NCBI GenBank assembly: GCA_020205615.1
Contig: CM035164.1
Span: 1,205,501 to 1,269,500 of the forward strand
Length of the DNA stretch: 64,000 nt
Direction of reading: 5' to 3'
Origin: Panax quinquefolius
Taxonomy: Eukaryota > Streptophyta > Magnoliopsida > Apiales > Araliaceae
The notes under the pieces are model-generated. The model was not told where the DNA came from, searched no databases, and saw nothing but the letters and a program-made list of their open reading frames with translations. Shown here piece by piece: positions 57,601 to 64,000 of the stretch; the stretch's first letter is position 1; each line of letters opens with the position of its first letter. Position numbers and translations under genes: made by a program.

Positions 57601-59169
57601 ACCGTAGTGGCACAAAGTGCAAAGATGAATTATTGATGAATATCTTTGGCTCGTAATTCAAAGATGACTTTTGTTGTTGAATATCTTTAGCTTTGTAGTG
57701 CAAAAGATGAATTATCGATGAATATCTTTGGCTCAGAATGCAAAGAGACGACTGTTGTTGAATATCTTTTGCATTGTAGTGCAAAAGATGAATTATTGAT
57801 GAATATCTTTGGCTCGTAATGCAAAGATGACTGTTGTTGAATATCTTTAGCTTTGTAGTGCAAAGATGAATTATTGATGAATATCTTTGGCTCGTAATGC
57901 AAAGATGACTGTTGTTGAATATCTTTACTTTGTAGTGTAAAGATGAATCTGTTGATGAATATCTTTGACCGTGGTGCAAAGATGAATTTATTAGTATGAT
58001 TATGAGCAGAACCGTGATTTGGTATAACCATGATATTTGATGTTTCGGTAAAGACAATTGATGAAAATTATCTTCGTCCCGGATGAGAAGAGAATTTAGA
58101 ATCACAATTATGATTATGAGTTATTCATATGATTGTGGAAAGGAACTGCTGATTGATGTTACAGGATAAAATATTGTTGGTGGACTTTTAACGTGGAGAA
58201 GACAATAGACTTTATAGTCTATTTGACTCTTTTAATGGATTGCTCGTTCCGCTGCAACTATGGTTGAAAAGTTTTATCATCTACCATATGTTCTAAATCT
58301 CTAATTCATTACTGATGAAGACTATTGATAATTTATTTATCTTTAGTCATAATATTCTTTACTGAGCTAGTTGTGCTCACCTTTTTGTTTCACAATTCCT
58401 TTCGTGTAATAAAAGTGTAAATTTGGGTTGGCGGGGATAACAAGGGAATAGAAATCGGTGGTCTATAGTTGTTGAGGTTCTCCCAAAAGAGTATGAAAAT
58501 AATTTTATTGAGGGCTTTAGTGTGTTGTATTTTATACATCATTTAATAGTTATTTTGGTGAATTAAATAGGGTGGCTAACCCAACTTTGGAAGGGTGTTT
58601 TGTCACTATCATACAAGATGTCTAATGACATACAAAAACTCGTGTTATCATAAGACATGGTTGTGCTCATCCACTTGCTGAGTATATTTACAAGCACTAC
58701 CTATATAATCTTGGTGTTTGTTTGGAGTATAATACCAAATTAGAGACAATGGAGATAATGATATGTCAAGAGAAGACTCGCCATTGGGAAGAATATGATA
58801 GTAATCTTCTTGTTTTTCTTTGGGGTCTATTAATCAACCAAGGATAATTACGTTGCCATATGATATCTACCATAACCAAAAAGCATGGCCTCCCATGTAT
58901 GCGAAGGTTTCTCTTGAGCACTTCCCAAAGATTCTAATTTCTAAAAGCAGCTTTTTGATTTTACCTTTATGTAAGGTGTCATGGTGACGTGTTATCCAAG
59001 TTGGTGTCCAGAGTTACATTTGGTATATATTGGTATCCAAACTCACAGCATATGTGTTGTTGTATTTTGCACGACAATTGTTGTAATAAAGTTGTAGTTG
59101 TTTTTCGTACCATATATTTGGCAACTCAGAATGGGTTGGATGGAATGGACCTATTTTGGGGTCGTTACA
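54677..59169 (+). mobile_element. Element H: long solo LTR, innermost insertion
   Basis: TSD TTATC (54672-54676 and 59170-59174). 4493 bp. The start is damaged (TCAGAAGACCTCGAATTTTA against TGTAAGACC); the end ACCTATTTTGGGGTCGTTACA is clear. It holds a TATA box (about 56068), ACTATTCACG repeats (56370-56560), a module shared with A's interior (56885-57305), a 78-bp array, and a distal part (58600-59000) shared only with E. It has no coding interior. The extra length over the 2.4-2.7 kb LTRs marks a subfamily shared with E. Confidence 0.87.
57620..57990 (+). repeat. 78-bp tandem array in LTR H, about four to five copies
   Basis: The unit is GATGAATTATTGATGAATAT, CTTTGGCTCGTAATGCAAAG, ATGACTGTTGTTGAATATCT, TTAGCTTTGTAGTGCAAA. 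It consists of two related halves of about 39 bp, each with an ATCTTT..AAAGAT pairing. 78 is a multiple of 3, which leaves minus-strand open frames without coding meaning. Confidence 0.88.
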
Positions 59170-62100
59170 TTATCTGAATAATATTATTAGATAACATTAT
59201 TGGAAATGTCTAGAAAGTTCTGTCTAAGGAGAGGTTTGGTCACCTAATCATGCGCCAAGATGAGAGAAATTCTTATTGAAAGCCCCTCTTTCAGGAACCT
59301 GCACAGTTGTCAATATTGTGATTCGTAATATTATTTGTGAATAATTAATTATTGATTCATATGATGAGGAAAATATTAATTTTATGTGGATATAGATGGA
59401 GAAAATTTTAATGTGACAATTGTTGAAAATTGAAATTTTATCTTTTTCCGATAAAATAATTCATTTAAATATATTATTATATTTTAATAATATAATAATA
59501 GTGATATTTTTACAACGAATGTGGGATATATGAGTATACGAGGAGGAAGAGTATTTTTATTGCAATAAATGTTTAAAACATGTTAAACATGTCTATGGAC
59601 CCCATTTATTGATTGAAATTTGATTATAACTGTAAAATTGCCCGCTTGTGGATTTCGTCCAATTTCATTTGAATTCGGAAAAACTTTCTTCCGGAAAGTT
59701 GTAGAAATTGAATTTCCTATAAAAACTCTAGAGATTCAATTTTCCGATAAAAGGGCTATTTATTGTGAATTATTGAAGTTCCAAGTTCAAAATAATTGAT
59801 TTTTGAAGTTTTAATTATTATTTTAAAGAAAATGTTTTTTGCATTTAAGTGGGCTAACATGTGATATTAATTGCTGAAATCAGATCTTCAAAGATGGGCT
59901 AAGGAAATTTATAATATATATTAATATTTTATTAAATTTTTCTGCTTTGATGTTTCTAAGATTTTCCTATAAATATAGGTCTTAGGTTAGAATTGAAAAT
60001 CACACCGTAAACTCAAGTTTTCTCTCTATATTATCGAAATTCTTCTTGTGAGTATTTTGAGTATACTTTGAGTATTGTTAGACGGTCTGAAGTTCCTTGA
60101 AAGACTATAAATTTTATTCCAAAATTTAAGTCTTAATCTTTCGAGGTAAGGGATGTTATTTTCTTCTCAAATGATATTATTTCTTCAATATCATTATCTT
60201 TGAAATATTGGTTGGAACTTTTATCAAATTTGGAACTTTTTCATGCTCGGGTTACTTATTCATGAGTTCTTATTCACGAGTTACTATTCACGAGTACTAT
60301 TCATGAAGCGTGAAGATGTTTTTTGTGGAATTTCTATCTTTTGGTGTCTGAGTTACTATTCACGTGTACGGCCTTATTCACGATATCTGACCTTATTCAA
60401 TTTAAAATATAAAATTCTTCTTTTTGTCCAAAATATCTATTCGGATACTAGCTTTGATTGTATCCATGTTTTGATCATTCTTGAATTTTACACCACTATG
60501 ATTATTTTTGAGGTATTTTTGAACATGGATAAAACAAAGTACGAATCCTTAATCCTTAATCCTTGTCATTTTGTTTCACCGGATTCGCTTTTTTAAAAAA
60601 TATTTTCATCATCCTCGGTCTTAAATGATGATATTATTGAATATCTTTGGCTTTGTAGTGCAAAGATGAATGATTTCTCAAGAATATCTTTGGTCAGAGT
60701 GCAAAGATGAGCAGTGTTTAGATGAACACGACCAATCGATGAATATCTTTGGCACAGAGTGCAAAGATGAATATTTGATTCCATGTATATTGATTGATGT
60801 TACAGGGATAAAAGATAGATTTATGAACTTTTAAATTCATACATAGAAGATAGTAGTTTGCATTCTCTACTTAACTCTTCTAATGAATTATTATTTCATT
60901 GCGAATATTGATTTAAAATTTGTTGTCTATTGTATTCTATTAGATTTTTCCTTGTTGAAGACTAACGGTAATTTGTTGTATATTATCTTAGTCATAATAT
61001 TCTTTCTTGGGCTAGTTGAGCTCACACCTTTTTCCTTTTGTTCCATTTTTCTTCTCGGGAGGCGAGAATATAAGCGAAGATGCAGTCCTGGGTATGGAAT
61101 GAAGGTTTTAGAAAGGATTGTTTAGTAGTCCTCACCATTTTGTAAAATAATGTATCAATAAATGTGATGAGGATTTATTTGAGCATAGATATTGTCTGAA
61201 GATAATATTTGTATTCAAACTCACGCTTTTCTTGTTGTAATAATAAAGTTGTAGTTGTTTACATGCACTATGATTGACAACTCAGAATAGGTGATCTATA
61301 CCTATTTTGGGGGCGTCACATTGCATGTGTTTAATGAGGCTAACCAAACACAAAAACGTTTTTGTTAATTAAAACAATTAAAACTTCCAAAATTAATTAT
61401 TTTGAGCTTGAACTTAAATAATTCATAATAAATAGCTCTTTTATCGAAAAATTTGAAACCCTAGACTTTCCATAGGAAATTCCACTATCTACAACTTTAC
61501 GTAAGGAAGTTTTCCAAATTCCAAATGAAATTGAATCAAATCCACAAATCCAAGCGATTTTACAAAGCTATAATCAAATTTCAATCAATAAATGGGGTCC
61601 AATTTACATGTTTAACATGTTTTAAACATTTATTACAACAAAAATACTCTTCCTCCTCGTATACTCATATATCCCACATTCGTTGTAAAAATATCACCAT
61701 TATTATATTATTAAAATATAATAATATATTTAGATAATTATTTTATCGAGAAAAGATAAAATTTCAATTTTCAACAATTGTCACATTAAAATTTTCTCCA
61801 TCTATATCCACATAAAATCAATATTTTCCTCATCATATGAATCAATAATTAATTATTCACAAATAATATTACGAAATCACAATATTGACAACCAGTGCAG
61901 CTTCCTGGAAGAGGGGCTTTCGATAAGAATTTCTCCTCATCTTGCCGCAATTAGGTGACCAAACCTCTCCTTGAAGATGAACTTTCTAGACATTGCCAAT
62001 AATGTTATCTAATAATATTATTCAGATAATATGAATTATTGCTTCGATAATGTAAAAATCTTGTGTAACGACAATTATCAAACAACAAAGAATATAAAAT

Positions 62101-63484
62101 ATCAACGCAAAGAATTATTAAATCAATAAAATACTTGATAAAGAATTACCGTAACCATTATTGAGTAAAGGCCTTCTTACGTAAGAATTAATAATTGGTG
62201 CAATACCATGTGCTATTCTTGTGTTTTAACCACCGAGTATTTTAACAAAGATTAATTCTGTGAATAACTACGCCTGTTATTTTTAAACAACTTATATTTG
62301 TCGTTTTCTTCATCCAATCGCTTTCCGTTATGGGGCCCACAAAAGACTGCGTCGTCATATGAATATTCCCCGACAGTACGAATATTCCACGACCAAACGA
62401 ATATTCCCTGACAATAATGAATATTTTATAACCACTTGCTTATTCAAATATTTGCGTATTTTACCCATAACTATCCACATTAATCAAATCAACCCTTACT
62501 ATTTCAAAATAATAAATAGAGGAAAATAAATTTCATTTATTAATAATTTGGGGTCTTACAATATGTGATGTTGAAAACTATCCGTTGGATCCATCCGTTG
62601 TGGCATTAAATGCATCCGAACTTTCAGACTTTGTGATGGAGACATTTACGCACATTTTCCAATTGACAAGATTCGACCACCGACACCGCAGTCGCTTTCT
62701 CACCTACCACCGAAAAAGGTGTTTTGTCCCTCTTACCCATAATACTATCCTTAGCTTCTTGAATACGCTTCTTTGTTGCATACTAAGGATATTTCATACA
62801 ATCTGGGGCCGATGAGTCTGCGCAAAGATCTGGGATCCATTCCTCACTTATTGAAAACACGGATCATTCTACCGACGCTTTTACGGCGTGAGATGATGAT
62901 GCTCTACGATTTGGATCGTGGTGTTCTACGATTTAGATCGTAGTGTCTTTTACATCTTTACACAATACGATCTTTATTAGTTGAGAGCACTACGATTTTC
63001 CTTTAAACCTTCGTACACTACGATCTTCTCTTCTTTCGTGTTGTTGACTTTCTACGTTCCTCGAGAGCGCACTCGATCGTTGACTTGTAAACTTCATGTT
63101 TCCTTCAAAGACACTACGATCGTGGAGTTAGCTCGGCGAATCGTTGGGACCACTCTACTAAGTCCGAAGAGTCTCCTTCAAGCGGGCACACTACGATCTT
63201 CGGGCTCTACGTTTTTCTCGCCTTGACTTCTACAATGTTGATCAAACCGATGCCTTATGATTTCTTCAAGACTAATCTATTACATCTTAAGATCAACTCA
63301 GGCTTTGATCTTTCTATCTATACATTCTTTAATGTAATGATACACGTTGAAAGCTTAGATCACCTTTAACAATTTTGATCTATCACTAAGTCCTTGTACA
63401 TATATTCATTTAAGGACCTTACAAATAATCATGAACACATGCATTAAAACATCAAATCATAATATGCATTCTCCCAACAATAAT

Positions 63485-64000
63485 CATACCAATCAATAGT
63501 CCATCTATGCACTACGGGTCAAAGATGACTTTCACTACAATATAAGCATGAGGATGATAACAATGATATAAGAAATAAATCAAGTGAGATCAATGGTAAA
63601 TATTAAAGATTTATAATTCAATTTATCCAGAGTTTAAGAATATCCAAATTGTCAACATGATAATTAATTATGGAGTAAAATTCAAGAATGATATACATGT
63701 ATCAAAAATAATTTGGACAGAAAAGAAACCAATTTTTTAAATCTTAATTATTTTTATGAAAATTTACACATCTTTAAAGAAAAATTATTTGAAAATAAAG
63801 TTTATTTTTTGTTTAATTTTTTTGAATATATATTTTATTAAACTTTACTAATTCTTTTTAAAAATAAAAAAGTCTACTTTTTTTCAAGAAATTAATAATT
63901 GTTTTTTGAAACTTTTAAAATATTTTTTAAAGAAATTGAATCGAGTTTTTTTTTATTTATCTTTTACTATTTTTTATATTTTATTTTTATTTTTTAGTTT
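63485..64000 (-). mobile_element. Element E, part 2 (continues past window)
   Basis: Resumes after TSD ATAAT with CCATCTATGCACTACGGGTC, the same hairpin-core phrase found just left of D (19770-19975). Further on are TTCAAGAATGATATACATG and a long AT-rich stretch to the window edge. The end of E was not reached. Confidence 0.75.

Larger units (their letters stand above)
54142..61320 (+). mobile_element. Element G: solo LTR, split by H
   Basis: TSD TTGCA (54137-54141 and 61321-61325). Starts TGTAAGACCCCAACTTATTA and ends TTTTGGGGGCGTCACA. Pieces 54142-54676 and 59175-61320 total about 2.68 kb. Same subfamily as F but inserted in the opposite direction. TATA at about 59966; TACTATTCACGAG-type repeats at 60250-60390; hairpin units at 60637-60775. 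Confidence 0.92.
52778..62560 (-). mobile_element. Element F: solo LTR, minus strand, split by G
   Basis: TSD ATATG (52773-52777 and 62561-62565). The plus-strand borders TGTGACGCCCCCAAAATAGG and ATTTGGGGTCTTACA are the reverse of the gypsy-family LTR ends. Pieces 52778-54141 and 61326-62560 total about 2.6 kb, a full LTR with no interior. Inverted TATA at about 54031 (CTATTTATAGG). Hairpin units at 53325-53465. Closest to G. Confidence 0.92.
20043..63479 (-). mobile_element. Element D: Sirevirus-like Ty1/copia retrotransposon, heavily interrupted
   Basis: The borders TGTTAGTTCCTAG..GCATTCTCCCAACA are present at both ends, and TSD ATAAT flanks the unit (20038-20042 and 63480-63484). Order on the minus strand: 5' LTR (39833-63479, with inserts B and F), tRNA-Met primer site, gag, protease, integrase, RT and RNase H (copia order), insert A, a long accessory frame, a polypurine tract, then the 3' LTR. 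Without inserts it is about 12.6 kb. The extra frame between pol and the 3' LTR, the second zinc knuckle and the GGGGGAGAT tract point to the Sirevirus lineage; that placement is inference. Gag-pol has many frame breaks. The element sits inside LTR E. Confidence 0.88.
39833..63479 (-). repeat. 5' LTR of element D, split into three pieces by B and F
   Basis: The pieces 39833-40013, 52317-52777 and 62566-63479 match 20043-21595 in order. Insert B sits between the first two and insert F between the last two, each with its own TSD. F lies at the likely TATA motif of this LTR (minus-strand CATATATACAGATC). A run of 11 G at about 39880 exceeds the 3' LTR copy. Confidence 0.9.

Noticed and set aside
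57599..58105. Minus-strand frames of 114 and 168 codons in LTR H
   Set aside because: Products of the 78-bp array, also a multiple of 3, inside an LTR leader.
52778..62560. F as a complete element with G as its internal region
   Set aside because: G has its own borders and TSD (TTGCA), and the two flanking pieces of F sum to a single LTR length with no coding interior.
1..64000. tRNA or rRNA genes
   Set aside because: I saw no tRNA-like A and B boxes with a cloverleaf and no rRNA sequence; only primer sites complementary to tRNA-Met were found. A tRNAscan run would settle it.

Overview
This is plant nuclear DNA from a eudicot; I cannot name the species. The evidence is a plant-type DDX59/RH41 RNA helicase gene, a plant Q/M-rich nuclear-type gene, a Stowaway MITE opening with CTCCCTCCGT, and Ty1/copia and Ty3/gypsy LTR retrotransposons with tRNA-Met primer sites. 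Only two host genes are well supported: the helicase (8724-10240, +, last and main exon) and a 513-aa Q/M-rich coiled-coil protein (14092-15633, -). They converge across 3.8 kb that shows no further gene.

Left part (1-8.7 kb): old repeats. They are the end of a gypsy gag gene at the window edge, a 260-bp foldback element, a small LTR element (4351-7208) and, inside it, a 697-bp hAT-type element (5653-6349) with a perfect 8-bp target duplication. Next come a copia-type LTR fragment and a 253-bp Stowaway MITE just upstream of the helicase exon. 16-18.4 kb is AT-rich simple sequence.

Right part (18.6-64 kb): one nested pile of LTR retrotransposons, resolved here by matching 5-bp target duplications (TSDs). 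E (minus-strand LTR, 18595 to beyond the window) contains D, a Sirevirus-like copia element on the minus strand (20043-63479, TSD ATAAT). D's internal region holds gypsy element A (25662-34396, TSD CCTTG). D's 5' LTR holds gypsy element B (40014-52311, TSD GATAT) and solo LTR F (52778-62560, TSD ATATG). B's 3' LTR holds solo LTR C (48241-50703, TSD TATAA). F holds solo LTR G (54142-61320, TSD TTGCA), which holds solo LTR H (54677-59169, TSD TTATC). The deepest chain is E>D>F>G>H, five levels. Removing the inserts gives LTR lengths that agree: D 1553 against about 1556 bp, B 2489 against about 2495 bp.

The gypsy elements share one long-LTR family (2.4-4.5 kb, starting TGTRAGACCCC and ending GGGGGCGTCACA). 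B still shows gag, protease, RT, RNase H, integrase and a chromodomain-like tail. A has lost RT to integrase and carries a 57-bp tandem array in their place. D carries gag-pol plus a broken accessory reading frame of about 1 kb of codons between pol and its 3' LTR, with coiled-coil, RG-rich and basic-tail segments. The most unusual signals are this accessory frame, the short hairpins with stem-preserving changes repeated in the gypsy leader regions, and the palindrome CTACGATCGTAG scattered through D.
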